64,000 nucleotides of DNA from an uncultured Prevotellaceae bacterium (GCA_949295905.1 CASFNA010000012.1:119521-183520); one strand, 5' to 3'; positions 46,502 through 55,404 are shown, counted from the stretch's first letter. Numbers and translations are program-made. The notes: a model not told the origin generated them from the sequence alone.

Positions 46502-46598
46502 CACCCGGGTGCAATGGGGCCGTCAGTGTGTTGATTGACAGGCTCATATATCATAACTGGCGTATGACGACAGTTGCCTAACTATTTTTTTAATACAA

Positions 46599-47717
46599 AT
46601 GTCCTCACATTTATTAGACAGCACTTGCGGGCACGAGCGTTTGCCGTTGCTCGTACTCCTTCGTGCCGGGCTTTGGGAGCGTGAACCTGACGACATTTCA
46701 TGCTTCCGCTCGCCTTCATTCTCTTGGGAGAGTCTTTTCCGTCTTGCCCGCCAGCAAACCGTTACCGGCCTGGTGTTCAATGGATTGCAGTATCTGCCTG
46801 ACAGCCTGCTTCCACCAGAGCCTATGCTTATACGCTGGGCGGCGGAAAGCGATGCCATCGAACGCCGTAACATTCATATGAACAAGTGCCTTGACGAGCT
46901 TTACTCCTTTTTCCGCAAACGGGGGCTTAATCCCATATTGCAGAAAGGGCAGGGCACGGCGAGGTTTTACGAGCGTCCGTTGCTGCGCGAATGTGGCGAC
47001 ATCGACTTTTATTTCAATAATGTCAGGGCTTGGGATTTCGCGCATACCTACATCCGCAGGCTTAAAATCAATGTCCGCCGGCAGCCCGACCGCAGCCTGT
47101 TCTACTCGTGGCGCGGTGTTACGGTAGAGCATCACAAGCGGCTGTTCGACGTGTACAACCCCTTTCTTCAGGACTTCCTCAACCGTCTTGAGCATGAAAA
47201 CGGTTGTCAGGGTGTAAGGCTTTCGCCTGACTTTGATGTGGACGTTACGGTGCCGTCGCCGTTTTCAGAGTTGCTTCTGCTCAATCTGCACATACTCAAG
47301 CACTCCTTGGGGCGCGGCATAGGCTTGCGCCAGTTGTGCGACATGGCGCGCGCTTGTTATAAACTTCACGATGTGATAGATTCTGACAAGATGAAGAGCG
47401 TAAGCGTCCGTTTGGGGCTCCACCGTTGGAATCCCTTGCTCCATGCCTTTTTGGTCGAGTGCCTCGGTCTGCCTGTAGGCTGCCTGCCTTATTCCGATGT
47501 AGCCCCTGCGGCGCGTCCTTTGTCAGACATAGTATGGCGCGGAGGCAATTTCGGTCAGCATTACGGCGGCCAGGATGATGTCGGCGTTGCCGGCATCAGG
47601 CGTAAGCTCGCCACGGCGCGCTCTTTCGGGCGTAATGTCAGGTTTTCTTTGTATTATGCACCCAAAGACGCATTTTGGCTTATGGGCAATCTGTTGAAAG
47701 GGCAAATCCTATGTTGA
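46599..47717 (+). CDS. Nucleotidyltransferase family protein (PF14907-like)
   Basis: A 372-residue protein of the uncharacterised NTP_transf_5 nucleotidyltransferase group. The active-site region reads LQKGQGTARFYERPLLRECGDIDFYF. Lys116-Gly117 and the Asp134-x-Asp136 pair are the expected nucleotide and metal ligands. Relatives in paeninodin-like lasso clusters modify peptides, and others sit in polysaccharide loci. The target here is unknown. The gene overlaps the HprK-like gene by 7 bases, so the two are coupled. The 97-base gap before it shows no promoter. Confidence 0.83.
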   Translation: MSSHLLDSTCGHERLPLLVLLRAGLWEREPDDISCFRSPSFSWESLFRLARQQTVTGLVFNGLQYLPDSLLPPEPMLIRWAAESDAIERRNIHMNKCLDELYSFFRKRGLNPILQKGQGTARFYERPLLRECGDIDFYFNNVRAWDFAHTYIRRLKINVRRQPDRSLFYSWRGVTVEHHKRLFDVYNPFLQDFLNRLEHENGCQGVRLSPDFDVDVTVPSPFSELLLLNLHILKHSLGRGIGLRQLCDMARACYKLHDVIDSDKMKSVSVRLGLHRWNPLLHAFLVECLGLPVGCLPYSDVAPAARPLSDIVWRGGNFGQHYGGQDDVGVAGIRRKLATARSFGRNVRFSLYYAPKDAFWLMGNLLKGQILC

Positions 47718-48607
47718 CAACCACGCATTATTTCCGTGTGGGCGGCTTTGTCTTTTCTGTCAGCCTGCCTGCCGGTTCCGATGTCAGGGCGCTCCTGCCT
47801 TCTTTCGTCCCCTTCATGGTTGACGGCAACGACCGTGGCGGCCTTCTTTTCAGTTTCACCCTCGCGCCGCCTGGTGCCGAGCCGGGTGGAAGCCGCAGCC
47901 GGCTGCTCGAGGAGACCGATAACGACATGGGGCAGCTCCGCCTGTATTCGTCGTCGTCAGGCTATGTTGTAGATGTCACCCGCGGTGCTTTCACCCATTG
48001 CATGTCAGCCTCGCCTGATTTCTCCTCCGTCGAGGCCAGCCTCGTCTGGAGCGATGCCAATGTAGGCGGTGTGCTGTCTTCCATGCTCCGCATAGCTTAT
48101 GCGCAGTCGGTGCTCGGCCACGACGCAGTGTCGGTTCATGCCGCGGCTGTGTATTATGAAGGCAAGGCATACCTTTTCATGGGCAAGAGCGGAACGGGCA
48201 AGAGCACCCACGCCTCCCTGTGGATGAAGCATGTGCCCGGCAGCCGGTTGCTCAACGACGACAATCCCGTGCTCCGGCTCGTAGACGGCAAGGCTTGTGC
48301 CTACGGCACGCCGTGGAGCGGCAAGACCCACTGTTACAAGCAGCTGTCCTTCCCCGTCGGCGGAATAGTGCGCCTCGTCCAGTCGCCCGTCAACCGTTTC
48401 AGCTTGAAAGACGGCGTGGACGCCTTCATAGTGCTCTATCCCGGCTGTTCCGTCATCAGTGAGGACGTAAACCTGCGCAACCGCCTTTACGACACGTTGA
48501 GCCGCCTGGCCGAGTCGGCCGTCATAGGCACCCTCGAGTGCCGTCCCGACGCCGAGGCCGTCGGCGTTTGCTACAACGCACTACATAACACAGAAGTGAA
48601 CATTTGA
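47711..48607 (+). CDS. HprK-like P-loop serine kinase
   Basis: A 298-residue protein. A variable N-terminal domain (1-140) precedes an HPr-kinase-like core with the P-loop GKSGTGKST at 158-166, the acidic pair Asp183-Asp184 in LLNDDNPVL, and GTPWSGK at 199-205. I start at ATG 47711, which overlaps the upstream stop. True HprK acts on HPr of the PTS; this stand-alone type, in PqqD neighbourhoods, is thought to phosphorylate other substrates, such as peptides in lasso clusters. The target here is unknown. It is the last gene before the export genes. Confidence 0.82.
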   Translation: MLTTTHYFRVGGFVFSVSLPAGSDVRALLPSFVPFMVDGNDRGGLLFSFTLAPPGAEPGGSRSRLLEETDNDMGQLRLYSSSSGYVVDVTRGAFTHCMSASPDFSSVEASLVWSDANVGGVLSSMLRIAYAQSVLGHDAVSVHAAAVYYEGKAYLFMGKSGTGKSTHASLWMKHVPGSRLLNDDNPVLRLVDGKACAYGTPWSGKTHCYKQLSFPVGGIVRLVQSPVNRFSLKDGVDAFIVLYPGCSVISEDVNLRNRLYDTLSRLAESAVIGTLECRPDAEAVGVCYNALHNTEVNI

Positions 48608-48686
48608 AAACCGGCAACCTCCATGTTCCGCATTTTTCAACCTTCACCATTCCGTTTGGTATAATCATAATCATTCATACAAAATC

Positions 48687-49478
48687 ATGAGTAAACATTC
48701 GTTTTTATTGGCAACCCTGTTTGCCGTATTGTTGCTTACCTCCTGTGCGAAGAAAAACTATGTCTATCTGCAAGACATGCAGCCGGGTAGGGAATATCCC
48801 GTTGAAACAAAGTATGAGGCCGTAATCCATTGTGACGACAGGCTAAGCATTACTGTAAGCAGTAAGAACCCCGAACTGGCCATACCGTTCAACATTTACG
48901 GTGGCACGTTCAGCGTCGAGGCCAACGGCAACGTTACGGCGAACACGTCCGAGCATGTCAACTCAAAAGGTTATCGTGTCGATGCCGACGGCAACATCGA
49001 TTTCCCGATACTTGGCAAGCTCCATGTCGAGGGCCTCAAGGTCAGCCAGGTTAAGGAGTTGATTCGCAACAAGATAATTGCGGGCAACTACATTAACGAC
49101 CCCCTCGTGTCCATCGAGTTCCTTAACTTCAAGTACACCGTCATGGGTGCCGTAGGCCGTAACGGCACGTTCACCACCAACGGCGACCGCGTCACCCTGC
49201 TTGAGGCCATAGCCAATGCCGGCGACCTCTCGGCTAAGGCGCGCACCGACCGTGTAGCCGTGATACGCGAGGTCAACGGCGAGCGTACCATGTACATGCA
49301 CGACGTTACCAGCAAGGACATCTACGATTCCCCCTGCTTCTATTTGCAGCAGGGCGACATCGTCTACGTAGAGCCGAAGTACCGCAAGAAGGATACCGAG
49401 GACCGCGGCTGGCAAATCACCACGACCCTGCTCTCCGCCATTACCGCGGCATGTTCTGTAGTTTGGGCGGTAAGATAA
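48687..49478 (+). CDS. Polysaccharide export lipoprotein (Wza-like)
   Basis: Outer-membrane export channel component, 263 residues. The signal peptide ends in a lipobox LLTSC, with Cys20 lipidated. A Poly_export domain (IHCDDRLSITVSSKNPELAIPFN) is followed by one SLBB-type beta-grasp domain (FKYTVMGAVGRNGTFTTNGDRVTLLEAIANAG). A C-terminal hydrophobic helix (TTTLLSAITAACSVVWAV) would cross the outer membrane, as in Wza. It precedes the Wzc-like kinase by 27 bases. Confidence 0.92.
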   Translation: MSKHSFLLATLFAVLLLTSCAKKNYVYLQDMQPGREYPVETKYEAVIHCDDRLSITVSSKNPELAIPFNIYGGTFSVEANGNVTANTSEHVNSKGYRVDADGNIDFPILGKLHVEGLKVSQVKELIRNKIIAGNYINDPLVSIEFLNFKYTVMGAVGRNGTFTTNGDRVTLLEAIANAGDLSAKARTDRVAVIREVNGERTMYMHDVTSKDIYDSPCFYLQQGDIVYVEPKYRKKDTEDRGWQITTTLLSAITAACSVVWAVR

Positions 49479-49505
49479 TTAAAAGTGACTAAACAAACAA
49501 TCATC

Positions 49506-51893
49506 ATGCAGACTAACAGTTCAAACAACAAGGGCGGACAGGAAATCAACCTGCTCGACCTGTTTGCGTATTTCGCGTCAAAGTGGAAATGGTTTCTGCT
49601 TTCCATACTGGTTTGCGGAGGCATAGCGTGGTACATGTACGCCCGTGCGCCCTTCGTCTATTTCCGCTCGGCTACGGTCATCATCAAGGACCCCTCAAAC
49701 AAGACGTCCACGACAGGCCTCGACCGCTATGACAACATCATCAACAAGGTCAATGTCGCCAACGAAGTCCTCCAGTTCCGCTCAAAGCGGCTCATGCGCG
49801 AGGTAGTACAGCGTGTCAACGCCGACGTAAGCTATCAGGTGAAGGACGGCCTGCGCCACAACGAGCTTTATTCGCTCTCGCCCGTCAGGATTAGCTTCAT
49901 CGACAGCATACCCCAGCGTTACCTCGCCCTTGCAATGACCGTCAACGACAAGAACACCGTTACGTTGACCTGCCTTGACGGCTTCGGCACCGACAAGAGT
50001 TACAACGTGAAGCTCAACCAGAGGGTGAAGCTCGGCAACGGCGTGCGCCTCGTGGCCACGCCTACCAACTACTTCTCCGAAAAGTGGTACGGACAGCCCA
50101 TCGAGGTGCGCAAGCTGCCGCTCGACGGCGTTGTCAACCGCTACAAGGGCTCTATCGGCATACAGCAGGAGGAAGAGGAGTCGTCCATACTTACGCTTTC
50201 ACTCAAGGACAACTCGCCCGAACGCGCCGAGGACATACTCAACATGCTCATAACCGTATACAACGAGGAAGCCATAAAGGACAAGAACCAGGTGGCGGTC
50301 AACACGGCCAACTTCATCAACGAGCGACTCATCATCATATCAAAGGAGCTTGGCGGAGTGGAGAGCGAGCTTGAGAGCTTCAAGCAGCAGAACCAGATAG
50401 TTGACCTCTCATCGGCGGCAAGCATGTACATGAACCAGTCGCAGACATACAACGCCAGCGTGCTCGAACTGCAGACGCAGCTGCGCCTCGCCAACTTCAT
50501 AAAGGACTACCTTACCGACCCCACGAAGGAGACCGACCTCATACCTTCAAACACGGGCATCGGCGACATGAACATAGAGAACCAAATCAACCTCTACAAC
50601 ACGGCCAAGCTGAAGCGCGACAGGCTCGTTGACGACAGCAGCGAGAACAACCCCGTGATGGCCGAGCTTAACAACTCGCTGCGCGCCATGCGCCAGAACA
50701 TCATACGCGCCGTTGACAACATGATTGTCAGCCTCAACGTGAAAATCAACGACGCGCAGAACCACCAGATGCGCGCCCAGAGCCGCGTCACCGCCATACC
50801 TAAGAAGGAGAGGCGCATGCTCTCCATCGAGCGACAGCAGAAAATCAAGGAGGCCCTTTACCTCTACCTGCTCAACAAGCGCGAGGAGAACGCCCTGTCG
50901 CAGGCGATGGCCGACAACAACGCACGCGTAATCGACGGCGCCGAAGGCCCATCGGCCCCCATCTCGCCCCAGCGCAACCGCATACTCGTGCTCGGCGTGC
51001 TCATCGGACTGGCGCTGCCCGCAGTGGCGTTCCTCGCAATAATGTTCATGGACACACGCGTGCGCGGACGCCGTGACATCGAGAAGAAGCTCAACGTGCC
51101 ATTCCTCGGCGAGATACCGCTCGACAAGGACGTGGCGCGCCGCCGTGCCGACGACCCCGTCGTCGTGACCGGCGACGATACGGGCAGCATCGTCTCCGAG
51201 GCGTTCCGCGTGCTGCGCACCAACATGACCTTCATGTCGAAGCGCGAGCACCCCACGCAGGTGGTCACCTTCACCTCCTTCAACGAGGGCGCCGGCAAGA
51301 CGTTCATCTCGCGCAACCTCGCCATGAGCCTCGTCACCGCCCAGAAGCGCGTCGTGCTCGTTGACCTCGACATACGCAAGGGCACGCTCAGCCATTACTT
51401 CCACGACCCCGCCAACAAGAACCACGCAGGCGTTACCAACTACCTCTCCGACGCCTCCGTCACCGTTGACGACATCGTGCGCCACTTCGACCACTTCGAC
51501 GTAATAACGGCAGGCCCCATGGCACCAAACCCAGCCGAGCTGCTCATCGACGCGCGCCTTGACGACCTCATGGCCGAGCTGCGCCGCCGCTACGACTACA
51601 TCATAGCCGACAGCGTGCCCGTAGGCATCATAGCCGACGCCAGCATCATCAACCGCATAGCCGACATGACTATCTTCGTCGTGCGCGCCGGCCGCCTCGA
51701 CCGCCGTCAGCTGCCCGACATCGAGAGCCTCTACGAGGACAAGAAGCTCAACAACATGGCCCTCGTGCTCAACGGCGTTGACCTTAGCCACCACGGCTAC
51801 GGTTACGGCTATGGCTACGGTTACGGCCATTACGGTTACGGCTATGGTTACGGCAAGCAACACAAGAAGAAGCGCCGCTTCTTTGGACGCTAA
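49506..51893 (+). CDS. Polysaccharide co-polymerase / tyrosine autokinase (Wzc-like)
   Basis: Inner-membrane protein controlling polymer length and export, about 795 residues. Wzz domain with a first helix near 27-47 (WFLLSILVCGGIAWYMYA), a long periplasmic coiled-coil region, a second helix near 500 (ILVLGVLIGLALPAVAFLAI), then the BY-kinase domain. The Walker A is NEGAGKT (593-599, Lys598), followed by VVLVDLDIRKG and YIIADSVPVGI. The tail is almost only Gly and Tyr, then KKKRRFFGR: the autophosphorylated tyrosine cluster. I prefer ATG 49506 to an upstream GTG at 49485. G+C is high (36 of 60 at 51001-51060). Confidence 0.93.
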   Translation: MQTNSSNNKGGQEINLLDLFAYFASKWKWFLLSILVCGGIAWYMYARAPFVYFRSATVIIKDPSNKTSTTGLDRYDNIINKVNVANEVLQFRSKRLMREVVQRVNADVSYQVKDGLRHNELYSLSPVRISFIDSIPQRYLALAMTVNDKNTVTLTCLDGFGTDKSYNVKLNQRVKLGNGVRLVATPTNYFSEKWYGQPIEVRKLPLDGVVNRYKGSIGIQQEEEESSILTLSLKDNSPERAEDILNMLITVYNEEAIKDKNQVAVNTANFINERLIIISKELGGVESELESFKQQNQIVDLSSAASMYMNQSQTYNASVLELQTQLRLANFIKDYLTDPTKETDLIPSNTGIGDMNIENQINLYNTAKLKRDRLVDDSSENNPVMAELNNSLRAMRQNIIRAVDNMIVSLNVKINDAQNHQMRAQSRVTAIPKKERRMLSIERQQKIKEALYLYLLNKREENALSQAMADNNARVIDGAEGPSAPISPQRNRILVLGVLIGLALPAVAFLAIMFMDTRVRGRRDIEKKLNVPFLGEIPLDKDVARRRADDPVVVTGDDTGSIVSEAFRVLRTNMTFMSKREHPTQVVTFTSFNEGAGKTFISRNLAMSLVTAQKRVVLVDLDIRKGTLSHYFHDPANKNHAGVTNYLSDASVTVDDIVRHFDHFDVITAGPMAPNPAELLIDARLDDLMAELRRRYDYIIADSVPVGIIADASIINRIADMTIFVVRAGRLDRRQLPDIESLYEDKKLNNMALVLNGVDLSHHGYGYGYGYGYGHYGYGYGYGKQHKKKRRFFGR
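51796..51855 (+). repeat. Tandem GGY-TAY codon repeats encoding the Gly-Tyr tail
   Basis: About ten 6-base units of the form GGCTACGGTTAC, GGCTATGGCTAC and so on, interrupted once by a CAT codon. The repeat encodes the tyrosine cluster of the Wzc-like kinase. In-frame slippage would change the number of phosphorylatable tyrosines. Confidence 0.85.
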
Positions 51894-51924
51894 GAAGCAC
51901 CCAAAGACTCAAACAACTGCTGAC

Positions 51925-51955
51925 TGAATGCCGGCAGGCAACCTGCTGACATTCA
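51925..51955 (+). terminator. Hairpin after wzc-like gene
   Basis: TGAATG...CAGG (51925-51938) pairs with CCTG...CATTCA (51942-51955) around a short loop, with internal mismatches. It is the first stem downstream of the polysaccharide operon. No T-tract follows, so it may work only with the adjoining palindromes. Confidence 0.4.
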
Positions 51956-51960
51956 GCCAC

Positions 51961-52063
51961 TTTGCAATACGCCGCCTTCCGCGTTGGCAAAGACGGCCTT
52001 CCGCGCCGCGATATGCCGCCTTTGCCAACGCGGAAAGCCGCATGCTTATATGCGGATTGCAAA
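51961..52063. repeat. 103-bp nested palindromic element
   Basis: Perfect 16-base arms TTCCGCGTTGGCAAAG (51977-51992) and its inverse (52020-52035) are enclosed by TTTGCAAT (51961-51968) and ATTGCAAA (52056-52063). An inner hairpin CCGCAT-GCTTAT-ATGCGG is at 52038-52055. The right end, CCGCATGCTTATRTGCGG followed by AYTGCAAA, recurs at 52293-52318. It looks like a non-coding dispersed repeat of the REP/MITE kind. Confidence 0.7.
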
Positions 52064-52112
52064 TCCGACGGAACGAGGAAATAAGCCACATAGAAGGACA
52101 CCGCCCTTGTAG

Positions 52113-52230
52113 GGACATAATTTATTATGTCCTCACGCTCTGAAAGAGCGTATGAATGGTGTTTCTTGCGAAATACGTTTCTTGCGAAATACGTTTCTTG
52201 CGAAACGTGTGGGCATAATTTATTATGCCC
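52113..52230. repeat. Inverted pair of CATAATTTATTATG hairpins enclosing 16-bp tandem repeats
   Basis: GGACATAATTTATTATGTCC (52113-52132) and GGGCATAATTTATTATGCCC (52211-52230) are both perfect hairpins. Their flanks (GTAGG before the first, CCTAC after the second) show that they are in inverted orientation. Between them lie an ACGCTC/GAGCGT hairpin and nearly three copies of TTTCTTGCGAAATACG (52162-52206). The rest of 52231-52450 holds no gene except the second CCGCATGCTTAT copy. Confidence 0.7.
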
Positions 52231-52465
52231 CTACAATGGGGCGTTATGTTTGTGCTTATTTTCCGCTCATCCCGTGCACCTCTGCGGATGAACCGCATGC
52301 TTATGTGCGGACTGCAAAACCCTACGTAACGGGACGTTACTAAACAATGGCGCAATAAGTCACTCAAAACGGCGGATTTGTCCCAAAAACGGTGGCGAAA
52401 GTCTGAAAATTAGTGAATATTATCATAAAAAACGGTTGGAATGCGATTAATTCGGTAAAAAGTAT

Positions 52466-52473
52466 TACTTTTG
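52466..52473 (+). promoter_or_regulatory. -7 promoter element for the small peptide / lipoprotein operon
   Basis: TACTTTTG fits TAnnTTTG; no clean -33 element. It would give a leader of about 250 bases before the small peptide gene, containing G+C-rich stems such as CGGCAC-GCC-GTGCCG (52552-52566). Confidence 0.55.
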
Positions 52474-52733
52474 CTTGATAAAAATTACACCTGCAACTGT
52501 TTTGAATCTTTGACCATGTTTGAATTCAGGCGGAAGCGGCCGGCGCCAGGCCGGCACGCCGTGCCGAATCGGTAATAAACCAGTAAAATATTATTTAGAA
52601 AATAACAACCAATAAAAAAACTAAAAGTAGCGCGCAAGGAACAGAATAGACAACTATCGCCGGACGTTGACCGCAAGGCGGACACACCGGCAAAAGGACA
52701 AGGAAATTAATAAATTAAAAATAATTTAACAAC

Positions 52734-52934
52734 ATGAAAAAGAAAGAACTTTATGAAGCTCCACGGACCAAAATCACCGAAGTGGAGTTGGAAAACGGTT
52801 TCATGTCGTCTGCTTCTATGTTCGACCCGGAGAACAAGCAGGACAATGGCTTGCAGATAGAAGGCCACGAAGTAGGAAATGAAGCAACTTATGACAATTG
52901 GGATTTTAATGATCCTGAAGTATTTGGTAATTAA
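52734..52934 (+). CDS. 66-residue acidic peptide, candidate precursor
   Basis: A small protein without a signal peptide or hydrophobic segment. The N-terminus KKKELYEAPRTKITEVELENGFMSSAS resembles a family of short Bacteroidales proteins starting (M)KK-x-Y-x-x-P-x-x-x-x-x-E/V and found near surface-protein loci. The C-terminal half is rich in Asp, Glu, Asn and Gly with aromatic spots (TYDNWDFNDPEVFGN). The layout could suit a leader-plus-core precursor recognised by the PqqD-like protein upstream, but no modification motif is diagnostic. The lipoprotein gene starts 15 bases after its stop, so they are cotranscribed. Confidence 0.6.
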   Translation: MKKKELYEAPRTKITEVELENGFMSSASMFDPENKQDNGLQIEGHEVGNEATYDNWDFNDPEVFGN

Positions 52935-52949
52935 ATCTTTTGGCAGATT

Positions 52950-55202
52950 ATGAAAAAGATAAAGTTTGTTTTATTTGCAACCGCTCTTGTTGCATTGAGC
53001 AGTTGCTCGGACGATACGATAGAGCAAAAACCTATCGTTCCGGCAGAAATTGGTGATGAAATAATGTTTGGTTCGTCACTTGAAAATGCAATGACTCGTA
53101 CAGTTTATGATGACGAGCCGACAAAAAACCCAGACGGTACATCTTATTATCGTGTTAGTTGGGAGGCGGACGGAAGCGACCAAGTGGCAATTTATTGCCC
53201 TCAAGCTGCCCAGACCAAGCTGGTAAAATACAGCGTAACGCCTGATTCGCAAGACCCGACACATTCAAGTACCGTGACAAAACTTAATCCTGACGAAGCA
53301 GGTCTGCAGTGGGGCGGTGATGACGACCATCATTTCTATGCGTTTTATCCGGCAAGCCGTGTGACCGGCACCGAAGACGGAAAAATCAGAGGTACAGTTC
53401 CCACGACACAGAATGTGACTTCTTGGAATATCCAAGAAAACAACGAAGAGGGGGGCACGACATATTATGGCAAGACGAATACAGACAATGCCTATATGTG
53501 GGCTTATGGTAACTTTAATAGGGAGACGATGGGCAACCAGGACGTTCCTTTGACGTTCCACCCGTGGATGACAGTGCTTGAAATCACTATTCGCGGTCCT
53601 CAATCAGGTACAAAGACCGTTACTAATGTCAATGTCCGTGCGATAGAGGGTACACAAACCACATTGGCCGGTGATTTTATCTGCGACATGACACCTGTTG
53701 AAGAAAATAAAGAAAACGGCATACCAAATTACGAACCCGTAGGTGGTAGTGGCTCAGTTACCAATACGATTTCAATTTCAGGCTATAATAGTGAAACACA
53801 GGAGTTTATCGAATTAGGACCTAACGATAAAATGGTTGTCCGTGCATATCTTCTGCCTATTGACGAACAGCTGGCGACTAATGCCCGAAACATACAAATC
53901 AGTGTAGCTACACTGAATGGTGCTGCGTTGACAAGAACATTGGGATATTCAGGTCATGGCGAGAATTCAATACAGCCGCATAAGGTGAACAGGGTTACCC
54001 TGCCTCGTCTTGTTGATACAGGTACAAACTACTGGATGTCGTCGCTCGACAAGGATATTTATCTGTCAGAGCTTTCAATCCCCGGCAGTAAATTCTCTTA
54101 TCTTACGGCAAACAATAACGCTTTCCCCGTTTATCAGGGGGCTACCATTTCACAGCAGTTCCTTGACGGTGTGCGTGCGTTCATTGTGCAGGTAGGTGCA
54201 AGGGCGACATATAATGCTACGAGGAGTGGAAATTGGCCATTATATAATTATTCTTATGAGTATTCTGATGCGACATTGCCCATTGACGGTGGAAACGGCC
54301 AGACTCTGGTAAATGCGATTAATGACATAGCCGCAGGCTTGGCTCAAGCGGAAACCGAGCTTAAAGACAGAAACCTTGAATGCGCCGTTGTCATGTTGAC
54401 ATATTCAGGCGGTGGCAATGTACAAGTAAACTTTACGGGTAACTCGCAGATTGGTGCAAATGTAAATACTGTTGGCGGTGCTGACAATGTATGGATGGAT
54501 GCCATCGAGCATGAGCTGAAGGACTTGAGTGGGGTAGCAGCCAATAGGATTTATACGGGAACAATTGATGCCAACACTACGCTTGACGATGTTAAGGGCA
54601 AGATAATCTTCAAGGTTAATTACAATACTGACGAACAGGCCAACCACATGTCGGCAGATGCGGGTGTCCCCGCCTTGTACTCTCGGTGGATGTCGAATAG
54701 TACGATGACCACAGTGCCTTTGCGTTACGGTTCTGCAAATCCGAATGTAACTGCAAATCTTAGCTGGATGTATCATGAGGCTACCCACGTAGGAAGCAAC
54801 ACCGAAATCACGCAGGCAGACAAAGAGTCAGAGGTGACTTCTGTCCTTCAGAACAGTGTGGATGCGTATTTGGAAAACGACGCTCATAACATTTGGTATA
54901 TGGTTGACGCCGGCGGAACATTCTACGATGGTGCAGAGTCAAACGAAGGTGTTGTCAGTCTTACTGAATGGTTGAATCCTATTGTAAGGCAGACTTTGCA
55001 GACGCGTGGCCAAAACGCAGCAACAGGCCTTGTGTTCTTCAACTTTGCTGATAAGCAGGAAAATTCAGGCGTAAAGTATGAAACAGACGAGTTGATTCAG
55101 ACCATTATCGACAACAACTTCAAGTTCAACTTGCGTAAAGCTGGCACTAGCCAGAACGCTCCGGCCGACGCTTCTTTCAGCAACGGCGGCAACGTTTGGT
55201 GA
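52950..55202 (+). CDS. Fimbrillin-like lipoprotein fused to a degenerate PI-PLC-like domain
   Basis: 750 residues. The signal peptide has lipobox ALSSC (Cys19). Residues about 30-350 resemble the FimA/Mfa-like lipoprotein fold (DAMTRT-like region NAMTRTVYDD, then HFYAFYPASRV). From about 360, WMSSLDKDIYLSELSIPGSKFSYL matches the first strand and loop of bacterial phosphatidylinositol-specific phospholipase C X domains, including the LSELSIPG motif. The catalytic His of PGTHDS is replaced (PGSKFS, Lys381), so the barrel is probably not an active phospholipase. It is likely surface-exposed and glycan- or lipid-binding. The PI-PLC relation rests on motif recognition only. Confidence 0.65.
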   Translation: MKKIKFVLFATALVALSSCSDDTIEQKPIVPAEIGDEIMFGSSLENAMTRTVYDDEPTKNPDGTSYYRVSWEADGSDQVAIYCPQAAQTKLVKYSVTPDSQDPTHSSTVTKLNPDEAGLQWGGDDDHHFYAFYPASRVTGTEDGKIRGTVPTTQNVTSWNIQENNEEGGTTYYGKTNTDNAYMWAYGNFNRETMGNQDVPLTFHPWMTVLEITIRGPQSGTKTVTNVNVRAIEGTQTTLAGDFICDMTPVEENKENGIPNYEPVGGSGSVTNTISISGYNSETQEFIELGPNDKMVVRAYLLPIDEQLATNARNIQISVATLNGAALTRTLGYSGHGENSIQPHKVNRVTLPRLVDTGTNYWMSSLDKDIYLSELSIPGSKFSYLTANNNAFPVYQGATISQQFLDGVRAFIVQVGARATYNATRSGNWPLYNYSYEYSDATLPIDGGNGQTLVNAINDIAAGLAQAETELKDRNLECAVVMLTYSGGGNVQVNFTGNSQIGANVNTVGGADNVWMDAIEHELKDLSGVAANRIYTGTIDANTTLDDVKGKIIFKVNYNTDEQANHMSADAGVPALYSRWMSNSTMTTVPLRYGSANPNVTANLSWMYHEATHVGSNTEITQADKESEVTSVLQNSVDAYLENDAHNIWYMVDAGGTFYDGAESNEGVVSLTEWLNPIVRQTLQTRGQNAATGLVFFNFADKQENSGVKYETDELIQTIIDNNFKFNLRKAGTSQNAPADASFSNGGNVW

Positions 55203-55215
55203 CATGACACTCTTT

Positions 55216-55257
55216 GACGACACTTGGCGCGGCGGATGAGCCGCGCCGGGTGTCGTC
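55216..55257 (+). terminator. Strong hairpin after the fimbrillin/PLC-like gene
   Basis: An 18-bp stem (55216-55233 with 55240-55257, two G-U pairs) around GGATGA, 13 bases after the stop codon. No T-run follows. Bases 55258-55400 contain further G+C-rich palindromes and no gene. It may reduce transcription into the next gene. Confidence 0.6.
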
Positions 55258-55404
55258 CTTCCCTTATACAAACCGGCGGTGCCAGCGATGGCGTCCGCCG
55301 TCCGCCGTGGCTTAAGGCGCGCCGCCCGCGAGGGTGCGGCCGGTGCCGGGCGGAACACTAATGGTGCTTGTAACTGATTTAATAATAATGTAAAACAAAA
55401 AACA

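Noticed and set aside
46211-48607. A lasso-peptide biosynthesis cluster
   Set aside because: PqqD, nucleotidyltransferase and HprK-like proteins are present, but no asparagine-synthetase-like cyclase and no transglutaminase-like B2 protease are encoded anywhere in the window.
50547-51863. Long antisense open frame (438 codons) opposite the Wzc-like gene
   Set aside because: It is a by-product of the high G+C and codon bias of the sense gene; its product is low-complexity Val/Ala/His-rich and matches no family, while the sense frame has all Wzc motifs.
52162-52206. CRISPR-like repeat array
   Set aside because: The 16-bp units are directly adjacent with no spacers, and no cas gene is in the window; these are simple tandem repeats.
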